The notes below the pieces were generated by a model, which saw only the letters and a list, made by a program, of their open reading frames with translations, ran no database searches and was not told the DNA's origin. From positions 17,528,641 to 17,592,640 of the forward strand of contig NC_037089.1 in the NCBI RefSeq assembly GCF_002994745.2: a DNA stretch of 64,000 bases, read 5' to 3'. The translations under genes were made by a program, and so were the position numbers. This document shows, piece after piece, positions 36,493 to 48,403 of this stretch (positions are counted from its first letter, which is position 1; every line of letters begins with the position of its first letter). The DNA is from Rosa chinensis (lineage: Eukaryota > Streptophyta > Magnoliopsida > Rosales > Rosaceae).

Positions 36493-36945
36493 CTCAATTA
36501 CAAATATTTTTAGGATGTCTCAATTATATTTCTGACTTTTATGAGAAACTAACAGTCGTGTGCAAACCCCTTTATCAAAGACTAAAGAAAACCCCTCCAG
36601 TATGGACAGATGCCCATACTCAAATAGTTAGAGAAGTCAAAGCTTATGTCAAAACCCTGCCATGTCTAGGGCTACCAGACCCAGAGTCCTTTAAGATTGT
36701 CGAGACAGATGCGTCCGACATCGGATATGGTGGAATTTTAAAACAAAAATTAGCAGAAGACCAACCTGAACAATTGGTTAGATTTACCTCAGGTTTATGG
36801 AACCAAGCTCAGCAAAATTATAGCATTATCAAAAAAGAAATTTTAGCTATAGTGCTATGTATCACAAAGTTTCAAGATGATCTTTTGAACAAAAGGTTTT
36901 TACTTCGCATTGATTGCAAAGCAGCAAAATCAGTTTTAGACCACT
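36493..36945 (+). pseudogene. Pararetrovirus RT C-terminus and RNase H fragment
   Basis: Plus-strand piece from CLNYISDFYEKL to IDCKAAKSVL, including the RNase H motif ETDASDIGYGG. It breaks off inside RNase H and runs into viral non-coding sequence in the reverse orientation (about 36945-37020, matching 46925-47005). The head-to-head join with the minus-strand leader shows a rearranged integration. Confidence 0.85.
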
Positions 36946-37505
36946 TTCATCAATCAAAGTTTCAACTATTTCAAGGTATCATTATTCTCTTTATTTTATT
37001 CTGACATTATTTTATACAATCATATCCAGATGCTTTTATCTTCGGCGAGTTTTAATCGCACAGCTGTCTCTCAAAAGATCTCAAATCAGACAAAACCCAA
37101 ATCAGATCTGCAAACGGGATCTTGCCGACTTTTGTTGTGATTCGTGTCAGGCTTTGAAGACTTTTGTCGTTATTCTGCCAATCTTGACAGACGCAAGAAA
37201 CACGTCAAAAGTTGATACACCAAAGTCTTCAAAGTCTGTCAAGATTGGCAGAATAGTCGGCAAGATCTTATCTTGACGAATCTCTTCAAATAGTTAGAGA
37301 AGTCAAAGCTTATGTCAAAACCCTACCATGTCTAGGATAAGCTGGATTTGGGGCTTAGACAAAAATCTGAAGTAACAATTTCAGATCAACGACAAAAGTC
37401 TTCAAAGCCTGACACGAATCACAACAAAAGTCGGCAAGATCTTATCTTGACGAATCTCTTCAAATCCAAAGAAGATCATTTTACTTTCCAGCTGTAAACT
37501 AACCT
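36946..37505. other. Pararetrovirus non-coding mosaic with a 20-bp perfect inverted repeat
   Basis: Short viral non-coding pieces in mixed orientation. A perfect 20-bp inverted repeat (TATTCTGCCAATCTTGACAG) has arms at 37171-37190 and 37236-37255. Words such as TCTTGACGAATCTCTTCAAA recur at 37271, 37445 and 30761, marking reused junction sequence. Confidence 0.7.
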
Positions 37506-39558
37506 AATTCGAAATGCTGCAATCACCAAAAGGGTCAATTTAATTCAAAACAAAGAAAATCACATAAACTACCTCAAAGAAGATCTACAAATTAAAAGAA
37601 TTGAACATCAACTTCAAAAGCCTTATTTACAAAATAGAATTAAAGAATTTAAAGAAAAATTAGAAAAGGAAGTAAGCTCAAACATCCCAAATGCTTTTTG
37701 GAATAGAAAAACCCACATGGTTGAATTGCCATATGAAAAAGACTTTGACGAAAGAAAAATCCCTACAAAGGCAAGACCAATTCAAATGAACAATGAATTA
37801 TTAGAATATTGCAAAAAAGAAATTCAAGATCTTCTAGACAAAAGGTTGATAAGACCTAGCAAATCTCCATGGAGTTGTTCAGCTTTTTATGTTCAGAAGG
37901 CTTCTGAACTAGAAAGAGGAGCTCCAAGACTTGTAATTAATTACAAACCTTTAAACAAAGTCCTTCAGTGGATAAGATACCCCATTCCAAACAAAAGAGA
38001 TTTACTCAAAAGACTAGTTCAAGCAAATGTTTTCTCAAAATTTGATATGAAATCTGGTTTTTGGCAAATCCAAATCGCAGAAAAAGACAAGTACAAAACA
38101 GCATTTAATGTTCCCTTCGGACACTACGAATGGAATGTTATGCCCTTTGGACTCAAAAATGCCCCTTCAGAATTTCAAAATATGATGAATGATATTTTTA
38201 ATCCTTATTCAAATTTTTCAATTGTTTACATAGATGATGTTTTAATCTTTTCAGAAAATATTGATCAACACTGGAAACATCTCTACAAATTCTTTCAAAT
38301 CATTAAAACCAATGGATTAGTGTTGTCAGCACCAAAAATCAAATTATTTCAAACAGAAATTAGATTCTTAGGACACAATATCAAACAAGGTACTATAGTC
38401 CCAATCTCTAGAGCAATTGAGTTTGCTAACAAATTTCCTGATGAAATTAAGGATAAAACTCAATTACAAAGATTTTTAGGATGTCTCAATTATATCTCTG
38501 ACTTTTATGAGAAACTAACAGTTGTGTGCAAACCTCTTTATCAAAGACTAAAGAAAACCCCTCCAGCATGGACGGATGCTCATACTCAAATAGTTAGAGA
38601 AGTCAAAGCTTATGTCAAAACCCTACCATGTCTAGGACTACCAGACCCAGAGTCCTATAAAATTGTCGAGACAGATGCGTCCGACATCGGATATGGTGGA
38701 ATCTTAAAACAAAGATTAGCAAACGACCAACCTGAACAATTGGTTAGATTTACCTCAGGTTTATGGAACCAAGCTCAGCAAAATTATAGCATTATCAAAA
38801 AAGAAATTTTAGCTATAGTGCTATGTATCACAAAGTTTCAAGATGATCTTTTGAACAAAAGGTTTTTACTTCGCATTGATTGTAAAGCAGCAAAATCAGT
38901 TTTAGAAAAGGATGTTCAAAACCTTGCCTCTAAACAGATTTTTGCAAGATGGCAAGCAATACTTTCAGTATTTGATTTTGACATTGCATTCATCAAAGGA
39001 GAGAGATACAAATTACCAAAAGTTCATGTATGTGTAGATAATATCTGCATCCAAACATTTCTCACAGTTGTCACCAACTTAGACACTAAACTGATTCTAG
39101 GAACCCCTTTTATCAGTTTAATCCATCCATTTTTGACAACTGATGAAGGTCTAGAAACAACAATTTTAGGTCAAACAATTCGTTTTCCTTTTATTGAAAA
39201 GGCAAAAACTAGAAACTTGAACCTAATTCGAAATGCTGCAATCACCAAAAGGGTCAATTTAATTCAAAACAAAGAAAATCACATAAACTACCTCAAAGAA
39301 GATCTACAAATTAAAAGAATTGAACATCAACTTCAACAGCCTTATTTACAAAATAGAATTAAAGAATTTAAAGAAAAATTAGAAAAGGAAGTAAGCTCAA
39401 ACATCCCAAATGCTTTTTGGAATAGAAAAACCCACATGGTTGAAATCAAAACAGACAGAAGGGAGGACAACAGGGTATTTGGCTTCTACAAATTACTTTT
39501 CGAAGTTGAAATTGATATTCAGCAATATCTAATTTTAATTGCAAATATAAAGACATGA
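37506..39558 (+). pseudogene. Pararetrovirus RT-RNase H copy joined to a displaced protease segment
   Basis: The open frame from 37717 has RT (YIDDVLIFS, Asp173 and Asp174), then RNase H (ETDASDIGYGGIL, Asp320) up to IFARWQAILSVFDFDIAF. At about 39005 it jumps back to the protease C-terminal half (LPKVHVCVDNIC, LILGTPFISL) and reads again to the RT start before ending. The upstream 37506-37716 is the same linker in frame but lacks a start. Order is thus permuted, so it cannot make a normal polyprotein. Confidence 0.88.
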
Positions 39559-39690
39559 TTGTATAAAATAATGTCAGAATAAAATAAAGAGAATAATGAT
39601 ACGCTTAGTCTAAGCCCCAAATCCAGCTTAGCACCTGTACCCTGGGATACGTCTCTGGTATCAGAGCCAAAAGGCCGAGAGCAACCCTTG
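39559..39690 (+). promoter_or_regulatory. Pararetrovirus leader fragment with primer binding site
   Basis: Contains a TATA-like TGTATAAAATAATG (about 39551), then CTTAGTCTAAGCCCC and the primer site TGGTATCAGAGCC at 39659-39671, complementary to initiator tRNA-Met and the origin of minus-strand synthesis in Caulimoviridae. It is joined to the middle of the movement-protein sequence at about 39687, so the rest of the leader is missing. Confidence 0.8.
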
Positions 39691-41790
39691 GCTGTCATTT
39701 ACCGAATTCACTACAGAGTAATGAACACTCTGTTAAGTGCAAAAGCAAAATCTACAGATCCCAAAGGTCAAACTCTTTTATTAGAAACAGATATGAGAAA
39801 GTCAAATATTGTCATACCCAAAATGATAAAGTGGACTGACATTGAGCTACCCTCTGAGTGGAAGCTTGATGAAGCAGTTCCTCCAAAACCCATAGAAAGC
39901 CATCAAGTAGATTATATTTCCCAAAATTCTGATGGAAGCGTAAACATACGTTTTGCATCAAGTAGTTCAGGAAACAATCTGCTCTGCAGACAATTTTCAA
40001 GCTCAAATAGATCTACCCGATCAACCCCAATCTCACATGAAAATGAAAGAAATCTCAGAAACCTTAATTTAAGAAATTTAGATGAATCCTCTACAATACC
40101 AAGACCCTTCTACACAGTAGAAGAACAAGAAACTAGACAAGCTTCTCCAACTTAATCCTCAATGGCTGCAGAAGAAATAAGAGATCCTCAAATTTTTACA
40201 ATATTAAAACCCTTTGAAATTGACAAAGAGTACCTAAGGAAAGACTTTTATTCTGATCAAAATAGTTCCAAACGTAAAGCCTTCTTTGCAATCTTTGACA
40301 AACAAGAAAGAGACCAAATTCAAGAAGAATATTATGCTTTTATGAACAAACACAAATTAAATATTTATTTCTTTGATTGGTACTTTGACTTGTCCAAAAC
40401 TGAAAATAATTCTAACAAGAAAATTAATGTAACAAACAAAGTTACAAAAACTTGGACTCTAGCAGACAGGAAAACCCTAGAAGCTAAGAGACCACCAATG
40501 GAAGAAATAAAAATTCCAATAAGAAAAGAAACAATTATTGCTTCTCCGTACAAAATGCAAAATGCGCTAGATAGACAACAAGAAGCAACAAAAGATGATA
40601 TTCAAAAACTCATGGAACAAAACAATTTTACAAACCAGTATTTAGATACGGTAGGAACCCAATTGGATCGTATAGAAACACTAGTTAGGTCTGAACCTAG
40701 ACCAGACCCAAAAGGAAAAAATAAAGAAATCAATGAGCCTATACTCAAACCCTTTCAACCAGATGAAAACCTTTCTCTAAAAAATGATAGTCAATTACTT
40801 GAAGAAATTGAACAACATCTAAAAAGATTAAATTTAAGTGAACCCACTAGTTCAAATCCTTCAAACTCATTGAGAATCAATACCCTTTCTGACCTTAGAG
40901 AAGATTCAGATAGTGACTCTGACGTCAGCCAAATTGAAGAAAACTTCAAAATAGAAAAACTAAAATTTCCCCCTTCAAGAAATTATTATCCAAGACCAAC
41001 TCCAATAGATTTACAATTTGAAGAAGCAAAACTTGAAAAACATGCTGGATATTCTGCTGGTACTTTGTACGAGTGGAACATAGACGGCATGAGTGAATAC
41101 AGAATCATCCAACACATCAATGAAATGTTAATGGTTAGCAATGTTTACAAAAATACAAAAACAGATAGAGAAATCGGTAACATCCTCGTAGCAGGATTTA
41201 CTGGCCAATTGAAAGGATGGTGGGATAACTATCTCACATCTGATCAACGTAATCAAATTTTAAGCAGTGTCAAAATAGAACAAACAACTGGTGCAATGAT
41301 TGTTGACCAGCAAAATCTGCCTGTAACCGATGTAGTAGCAACGCTTTGTTACTCCATCATGACTCACTTTATAGGTGATCACAAAGCAATCAAAGATAGA
41401 ATGGCCGAAACCCTTACAAATCTAAGATGTAAAAAGCTTCAAGATTTTCGTTGGTACAAAGATGTTTTCCTCTCAAAAGTCATGCTTAGAACTGACTCAA
41501 ACCAACCTTTATGGAAAGAAAAATTCATATTAGGATTACCAAATCTTTTTGCTGAAAAAATTAGACAAAAGTTAAAACAAACTTATGGCAATGAAATCCC
41601 TTATGGAGATTTAACCTATGGACAGTTAATTAGTACGATTAACACCACAGGTTTAGAACTCTGTAATGATATTAGGTTAAAAGCCCAAATGAAAAAGAAT
41701 CAAATCACAACAAAGAAAGAACTATGATCTTTTTGTGAACAATTTGGATACCAATCTCAGGGTACAGGTGCTAAGCTGGATTTGGGGCTT
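39688..41790 (+). pseudogene. Pararetrovirus movement (3' half) and capsid copy with two stops
   Basis: Starts inside the movement protein (LAVIYRIHYRVMNTLL). A stop TAA at 40153-40155 replaces a Gln codon seen in the other copies. Reading continues in the same frame at 40162 through the capsid core to a second stop, TGA at 41725-41727, replacing a Gly codon. Only scattered residues differ from the minus-strand copy at 33740-36313, so divergence is low. It ends at a junction near 41760. Confidence 0.88.
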
Positions 41791-42300
41791 AGACTAAGCT
41801 AAACTGGAATTGATTTACATAGATTTTCATTGGTGGAGGCAAATTAATTTCGGTTGCACCGAAGTACTGCCACCATGATTTGAACCATGAAGGAAATTTT
41901 GGGCGAAAGTTTTTGCAAAAGAAAACAAACCAGGAATGCTGCCTGTTTTTATTTTGAAGATAAAAAACATTTGACCAGGCATCAATATAATCCCAGTAAG
42001 TATAGTGTTGAGGAATAAAATCTTGAGAAAACCGTTTGAGAGTCATTGGGTGTTGATTCCAATCATCGAATGTTAAAATTTGGCGAATTTGAATTTTGGA
42101 ATGAGAGATTTGGCCACTGGCTTTGTCTTGGTTGTGGGTGATTGTGATTGAATTGGTATCAACCAAGATAAATTCATAAAACCTTTGGCTTTTATTTGGG
42201 TCATTGGTAACAAAATAATGAGGATAAGTTGTTTTTCTAAGAATTTGATACGGTTCAGTATCATAAATTTCTGGATCAATAATCAGAATGGTTTTGGTTT
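41760..42300 (-). pseudogene. Pararetrovirus second-ORF-like protein fragment
   Basis: Minus-strand frame with YTYWDYIDAWSNVFYLQN and FPSWFKSWWQYFG, a Trp-rich segment found in uncharacterised proteins of endogenous Caulimoviridae. It could be the second ORF of a florendovirus-like genome; its function is unknown. The related piece at 48404-49078 continues it. A reversed leader fragment (GGGTACAGGTGCTAAGCTGG) sits at its 3' edge. Confidence 0.65.
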
Positions 42301-42419
42301 CAGGTTTGATAAAATACGGGCTTTTAAAAGGTTTTTGCAGGTTTGAAGATTTTGTTTGACTTGAAGAAGGTAAAACAGAAGATTTTGGCTTGAAGAAGGT
42401 AAATCCATAATAATAATAC

Positions 42420-42570
42420 TAATCAATACCCTTTCTGACCTTAGAGAAGATTCAGATAGTGACTCTGACGTCAGCCAAATTGAAGAAAACTTCAAAATAG
42501 AAAAACTAAAGTTTCCCCCTTTAAGAAATTATTATCCAAGACCAACCCCGATAGATTTACAATTTGAAGA
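42420..42570 (+). pseudogene. Small capsid-region insert
   Basis: About 150 bp of plus-strand capsid sequence (the region of GAAGATTCAGATAGTGACTC) lies between minus-strand pieces. It is a further copy of the segment at 40893-41030. Confidence 0.8.
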
Positions 42571-43992
42571 AGGTAAAACAGAAGATTTTGGCTGAGTGAA
42601 TTTTTGAGCAAATGTTTGAGGTTGCTCCACTAAGGGAGTGAAAGAGTTCCTGATAGGAACTAATTGTCCAGCAACATTTAAAGTATTTGGACTGGAAACC
42701 AGTCTGCTTTGCTGTGGTCTTGTGGGAGTCATTGCATAGGATTCTTTTGAAGTTGGATGGGTTTTTTCATTTGTAGATTTACCCTTGAGTTCTGTAATTT
42801 CGGTTTTTAAAAGAATTATATCTTTCTTGACTTGGTTTATTTCTTGTTTGTCAAAGATTGCAAAGAAGGCTTTACGTTTGGAACTATTTTGGTCAGAATA
42901 AAAGTCTTTCCTTAGGTACTCTTTGTCAATTTCAAAGGGTTTTAATATTGTAAAAATTTGAGGGTCTCTTATTTCTTCTGCAGCCATTGAGGATTGAGTT
43001 GGAGAAGCTTGTCTAGTTTCTTGTTCTTCTACGGTATAGAAGGGTCTTGGTATTGTAGAGGATTCATCTAAATTTCTTAAATTAAGATTTCTGAGATTTC
43101 TTTCATTTTCATGTGAGATTGGGGTTGATCGGGTAGATCTATTTGAGCTTGAAAATTGTCTGCAGAGCAGATTGTTTCCTGAACTACTTGATGCAAAACG
43201 TATGTTTACGCTTCCATCAGAATTTTGGGAAATATAATCTACTTGATGGCTTTCTATGGGTTTTGGAGGAACTGCCTCATCAAGCTTCCACTCAGAGGGT
43301 AGCTCAATGTCAGTCCACTTTATCATTTTGGGTATGACAATATTTGACTTTCTCATATCTGTTTCTAATAATAGAGTTTGACCTTTGGGATCTGTAGATT
43401 TTGCTTTTGCACTTAACAGAGTATTCATTACTCTGTAGTGAATTCGGTAAATGACAGCCAAGGGTTGTTCACCTGGAGACATGTCATAACCATGTGTTTT
43501 GACATTTAGGGTTAAAGCTTTTAAAAGTCCTGGATCATTAAGTGACACAGGAAAGTTTGGAAAACATTCAAAGTGAATAGGACCATTGCATAAACTTGAT
43601 TCAACTAGTCCTAAAATTGAGTCTTCAAAGTTTCTGTGCCTACAATCACGTAGAGCAACAAAAACAGAGGCTTTGAGACCATTTCTGGTCAAGGGTTGAA
43701 TTCCTACTTGTACTGCACCTATATGCAAATACTTGTAGTCTTTCTTTTTGTGTTCTGCTAAAGCTTTTTGAGTAAACATTTGAATAACTTGATGGTCAGA
43801 ACCTACTTCAATGGTTTGTTCTTGTGTCTTAATTGAATATAAAGTTTTGAAGTCAAAAGTGCCTATTTTGTATATTTCACTGTAGCTTTTCTTGGGTAAT
43901 TTCCAGTTTCCTACAATTTCAGTTAAGCTATGAGAAGACCACTCCTCACAGTTTAGCATAGTATCTGAAATACAACTCGATTCAGAAGTCAT
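42571..43992 (-). pseudogene. Pararetrovirus movement-protein copy with displaced tail
   Basis: ATG at 43992. About 380 residues cover the movement protein and the start of the capsid region. At about 42845 it is joined to the coiled-coil segment (EINQVKKDIILLKTEI) and then to a Pro/Ser/Gln-rich stretch (PTRPQQSRLVSSPNTLN). The movement part is practically identical in protein sequence to the inverted copy at 47344-48403. Confidence 0.87.
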
Positions 43993-44260
43993 CGGGATTT
44001 AAGAGATTTTAGAGGGAGATGGACTTAATTCTTAGGCTGAGGTCTTTGACGGGGCACCCAAGCTTACCAACGGTTTCATTGCGCCTCTCTGCGACTTACT
44101 ACCGGGAACACAAGTTGCTACTTCCTCAAAGGACAACCTCCTAAGGTTTGGGTCTCTCTCTCACTAACTTCCCTCTCGGCCTTTTGGCTCTGATACCAGA
44201 GACGTATCCCAGGGTACAGGTGCTAAGCTGGATTTGGGGCTTAGACTAAGCTAAACTGGA
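43993..44260 (-). promoter_or_regulatory. Complete pararetrovirus leader with primer binding site
   Basis: Read on the minus strand: CTTAGTCTAAGCCCCAAATC, primer site TGGTATCAGAGCC (44201-44189), GGCCGAGAGGG, and about 190 bases of leader to the movement-protein ATG. It is the most complete leader in the window. Confidence 0.8.
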
Positions 44261-44261
44261 A

Positions 44262-44486
44262 TTGAGGGGCTTAACTAGATTTGAAATGGCTTCACATTCC
44301 CTCCCAAGGTGCCAGCAAAGTGAGCCCAACCCATTCTGTGGCAAAGTGTGGAGTATATTCCAGTCATCGCTGCTACCCTCTGCTGCAGCGGGATGGTACT
44401 TCAGTCGCCCGCCCATCTCTCGGGCGGCGGTACCACGCGGCGTTATCGCCTGTGATTATGGAGTTTGGCTTCACTACCAAACTCCA
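44262..44486. other. GC-rich filler segment of unknown origin with two hairpins
   Basis: About 220 bp, clearly more GC-rich than the viral sequence on both sides. It holds a 6-bp hairpin (CGCCCG at 44406 and CGGGCG at 44421) and a perfect 9-bp hairpin (GGAGTTTGG at 44460 and CCAAACTCC at 44477). The second hairpin forms the exact junction with capsid sequence. I do not recognise the source. Confidence 0.6.
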
Positions 44487-46474
44487 CCAAACGTAAAGCC
44501 TTCTTTGCAATCTTTGACAAACAAGAAAGAGACCAAATTCAAGAAGAATACTATGCTTTTATGAACAAACACAAATTAAATATTTATTTCTTTGATTGGT
44601 ACTTTGACTTGTCCAAAACTGAAAATAATTTTAACAAGAAAATTAATGTAACAAACAAAGTCACCAAAACTTGGACTCTAGCAGATAGGAAAACCCTAGA
44701 AGCTAAGAGACCACCAATGGAAGAAATAAAAATTCCAATAAGAAAAGAAACAATTATTGCTTCTCCGTACAAAATGCAAAATGCGCTAGATAGACAAAAA
44801 GAAGCAACAAAAGATGATATTCAAAAAATTATGGAACAAAACAATTTTACAAACCAATATTTAGATACAGTAGGAACCCAATTGGATCGTATAGAAACAT
44901 TGGTTAGGTCTGAACCTAGACCAGACTCAAAAGGAAAAAATAAGGAAATCAATGAGCCTATACTCAAACCCTTTCAACCAGATGAAAACCTTTCTCTAAA
45001 AAATGATAGTCAACTATTAGAAGAAATTGAACAACATTTAAAAAGATTAAATTTAAGTGAACCCACTAGTTCAAATCCTTCAAACTCATTGAGAATCAAT
45101 ACCCTTTCTGACCTTAGAGAAGATTCAGATAGTGACTCTGACGTCAGCCAAATTGAAGAAAACTTCAAAATAGAAAAACTAAAGTTTCCCCCTTCAAGAA
45201 ATTATTATCCAAGACCAACCCCGATAGATTTACAATTTGAAGAAGCAAAACTTGAAAAACATGCTGGATATTCTGCTGGTACTTTGTACGAGTGGAACAT
45301 AGACGGCATGAGTGAATACAGAATCATCCAACACATCAATGAAATGTTAATGGTTAGCAATGTTTACAAAAATACAAAAACAGATAGAGAAATCGGTAAC
45401 ATCCTCGTAGCAGGATTTACTGGCCAATTGAAAGGATGGTGGGATAATTATCTCACATCTGATCAGCGTAATCAAATTTTAAGCAGTGTCAAAATAGAAC
45501 AAACAACTGGTGCAATGATTGTTGACCAGCAAAATCTGCCTGTAACCGATGTAGTAGCAACGCTTTGTTACTCCATCATGACTCACTTTATAGGTGATCA
45601 CAAAGCAATCAAAGATAGAATGGCCGAAACCCTTACAAATCTAAGATGTAAAAAGCTTCAAGATTTTCGTTGGTACAAAGATGTTTTCCTCTCAAAAGTC
45701 ATGCTTAGAACTGACTCAAACCAACCTGTATGGAAAGAAAAATTCATATCAGGATTACCAAATCTTTTTGCTGAAAAAATTAGACAAAAGTTAAAACAAA
45801 CTTATGGCAATGAAATTCCTTATGGAGATTTAACCTATGGACAGTTAATTAGTACGATTAACACCACAGGTTTAGAACTCTGTAATGATATTAGGTTAAA
45901 AGCCCAAATGAAAAGGAATCAAATCACAACAAAGAAAGAACTAGGATCTTTTTGTGAACAATTTGGATACCAATCTCTCAAATCTCCTTCTAGGAAAAAG
46001 CCAAAGCATCATAAAAAATATTCAAAGTATTATAAAAAACGTAGATCAAACCCAGAAAAAAAAGGTCACATCTAAACCCTATACAAGCTCAAAACCTTAT
46101 AAAAAATACAAAAGAAAATTTGTCAAGAAAGACTCAGGTCAAAACCCAAAACTTCCTATTTGCTACAAGTGTGGCAAAGCAGGACATTACAAAAAAGATT
46201 GTCGAGTCAAACAAAAAATCATTGCTTTAAATCTTGATGAAGAAACAAAAAACAAACTTCTCAAAATCATGCTTGATTCAGAATCAGATAGCTCAGACTA
46301 TGACGACTCTGATTCAGAAGAAGCTTTGCAAATAGACGAAATTGACTTCTCAGAAACTTCAAGTTCTGATGAAGAAGAAACAGAATGTAAAATCTCAAAA
46401 GAAGGTATAAAAATTTGTAACTGCAAAAACAAATTAAAAATTCAAATGATTTCCCGAAAAACAAAAAATGAGTT
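44487..46474 (+). pseudogene. Pararetrovirus capsid and zinc-knuckle copy, frameshifted
   Basis: Begins at KRKAFFAIFDKQERDQIQ. The capsid core (LKGWWDNYL) is intact to about 46050. There an A-run/G indel (AGAAAAAAAAGG, 46046-46057) shifts the frame; the CCHC knuckle follows in the overlapping frame (45954-46520). The shift is at a different A run from that in the minus-strand copy. It ends in the coiled-coil linker at about 46470. Confidence 0.87.
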
Positions 46475-46636
46475 GAAAATATCCTGTTGTTCTTCTTCAT
46501 GCAGATCCAGAATCTTTTGATTATGATTGTTATAACTTATATAATATTCCTTTTGAAAATTTTCAAATTATTATTTCAATGATTAAGAAAAGACTAAATA
46601 GGTGCAAAAAGGTTCTTGAATTATTAGCAGTCTAAG
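46475..46636 (+). pseudogene. Polyprotein C-terminal fragment
   Basis: One frame reads HADPESFDYDCYNLYNIPFE and ends MIKKRLNRCKKVLELLAV at TAA 46633-46635. It is probably the C-terminus of a viral ORF joined after a deletion; assignment is inference from position, followed by viral non-coding sequence. Confidence 0.5.
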
Positions 46637-47343
46637 AATTCCAAATCCTGTCAACTTATTTCCAAATACTGTGAAGCCACCTTCAAAATTCACCCTTTGA
46701 TGACACGTTCCATGCCAGGAACACTCAAAAGCAAAAGCAAAGATTTCAAGCAAGACTTTCTTTTCAAAAGCAAATGATGGCGACATGACCAAGATTTTCA
46801 AGGATGGTGACTTTACTCTCCAGCATGACTAGATTTTCCTTCAACAAATCTTTGTTGTAAACGTACTTTTCGAAGTTGAAATTGATATTCAGCAATATCT
46901 AATTTTAATTGCAAATATAAAGACATGATTGTATAAAATAATGTCTGAATAAAATAAAGAGAATAAAGATACCTTGAAATAGTTGAAACTTTGATTGATG
47001 AAAGTGTTTGAATACAAGATTGATCTTGATGAGAGCAAGTATACAGGCTACTATGCAACTCCAAAACTCTCAAAAACTCTTCTGAAAATTAACTCTTCAG
47101 GTCTCTAAAAGACTCTGTCTACATTGGTACATTGGATGGCCTTTTATAGCCGATTACAATACTGTTACAAGTTTACAGCTGGAAAGTAAAATGATCTTCT
47201 TTGGATTTGAGGAAGTAGCAACTTGTGTTCCCGGTAGTAAGTCGCAGAGAGGAGCAGTGAAACCGTTGGTAAGCTTGGGTGCCCCGTCAAAGACCTCAGC
47301 CTAAGAATTAAGTCCATCTCCCTCTAAAATCTCTTAAATCCCG
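46637..47343 (+). promoter_or_regulatory. Pararetrovirus intergenic region and partial leader
   Basis: Non-coding viral sequence with a TATA-like TGTATAAAATAATG (about 46929), a CATTGGATGGCC segment and part of the leader (47207-47343) leading directly to the movement-protein ATG at 47344. The primer site is absent because of a junction at about 47205. It is a promoter candidate by position. Confidence 0.55.
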
Positions 47344-48403
47344 ATGACTTCTGAATCGAGTTGTATTTCAGATACTATGCTAAACTGTGAGGAGTGGTCT
47401 TCTCATAGCTTAACTGAAATTGTAGGAAACTGGAAATTACCCAAGAAAAGCTACAGTGAAATATACAAAATAGGCACTTTTGACTTCAAAACTTTATATT
47501 CAATTAAGACACAAGAACAAACCATTGAAGTAGGTTCTGACCATCAAGTTATTCAAATGTTTACTCAAAAAGCTTTAGCAGAACACAAAAAGAAAGACTA
47601 CAAGTATTTGCATATAGGTGCAGTACAAGTAGGAATTCAACCCTTGACCAGAAATGGTCTCAAAGCCTCTGTTTTTGTTGCTCTACGTGATTGTAGGCAC
47701 AGAAACTTTGAAGACTCAATTTTAGGACTAGTTGAATCAAGTTTATGCAATGGTCCTATTCACTTTGAATGTTTTCCAAACTTTCCTGTGTCACTTAATG
47801 ATCCAGGACTTTTAAAAGCTTTAACCCTAAATGTCAAAACACATGGTTATGACATGTCTCCAGGTGAACAACCCTTGGCTGTCATTTACCGAATTCACTA
47901 CAGAGTAATGAATACTCTGTTAAGTGCAAAAGCAAAATCTACAGATCCCAAAGGTCAAACTCTATTATTAGAAACAGATATGAGAAAGTCAAATATTGTC
48001 ATACCCAAAATGATAAAGTGGACTGACATTGAGCTACCCTCTGAGTGGAAGCTTGATGAGGCAGTTCCTCCAAAACCCATAGAAAGCCATCAAGTAGATT
48101 ATATTTCCCAAAATTCTGATGGAAGCGTAAACATACGTTTTGCATCAAGTAGTTCAGGAAACAATCTGCTCTGCAGACAATTTTCAAGCTCAAATAGATC
48201 TACCCGATCAACCCCAATCTCACATGAAAATGAAAGAAATCTCAGAAATCTTAATTTAAGAAATTTAGATGAATCCTCTACAATACCAAGACCCTTCTAT
48301 ACCGTAGAAGAACAAGAAACTAGACAAGCTTCTCCAACTCAATCCTCAATGGCTGCAGAAGAAATAAGAGACCCTCAAATTTTTACAATATTAAAACCCT
48401 TTG
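47344..48403 (+). pseudogene. Pararetrovirus movement-protein copy (plus strand)
   Basis: Open from ATG 47344 for about 353 residues of movement protein and capsid start. At 48404 it is fused to antisense second-ORF sequence and stops at 48486. With the minus-strand copy at 42845-43992 it forms a roughly 1.05-kb inverted repeat with 3.35 kb between the arms. Confidence 0.88.
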
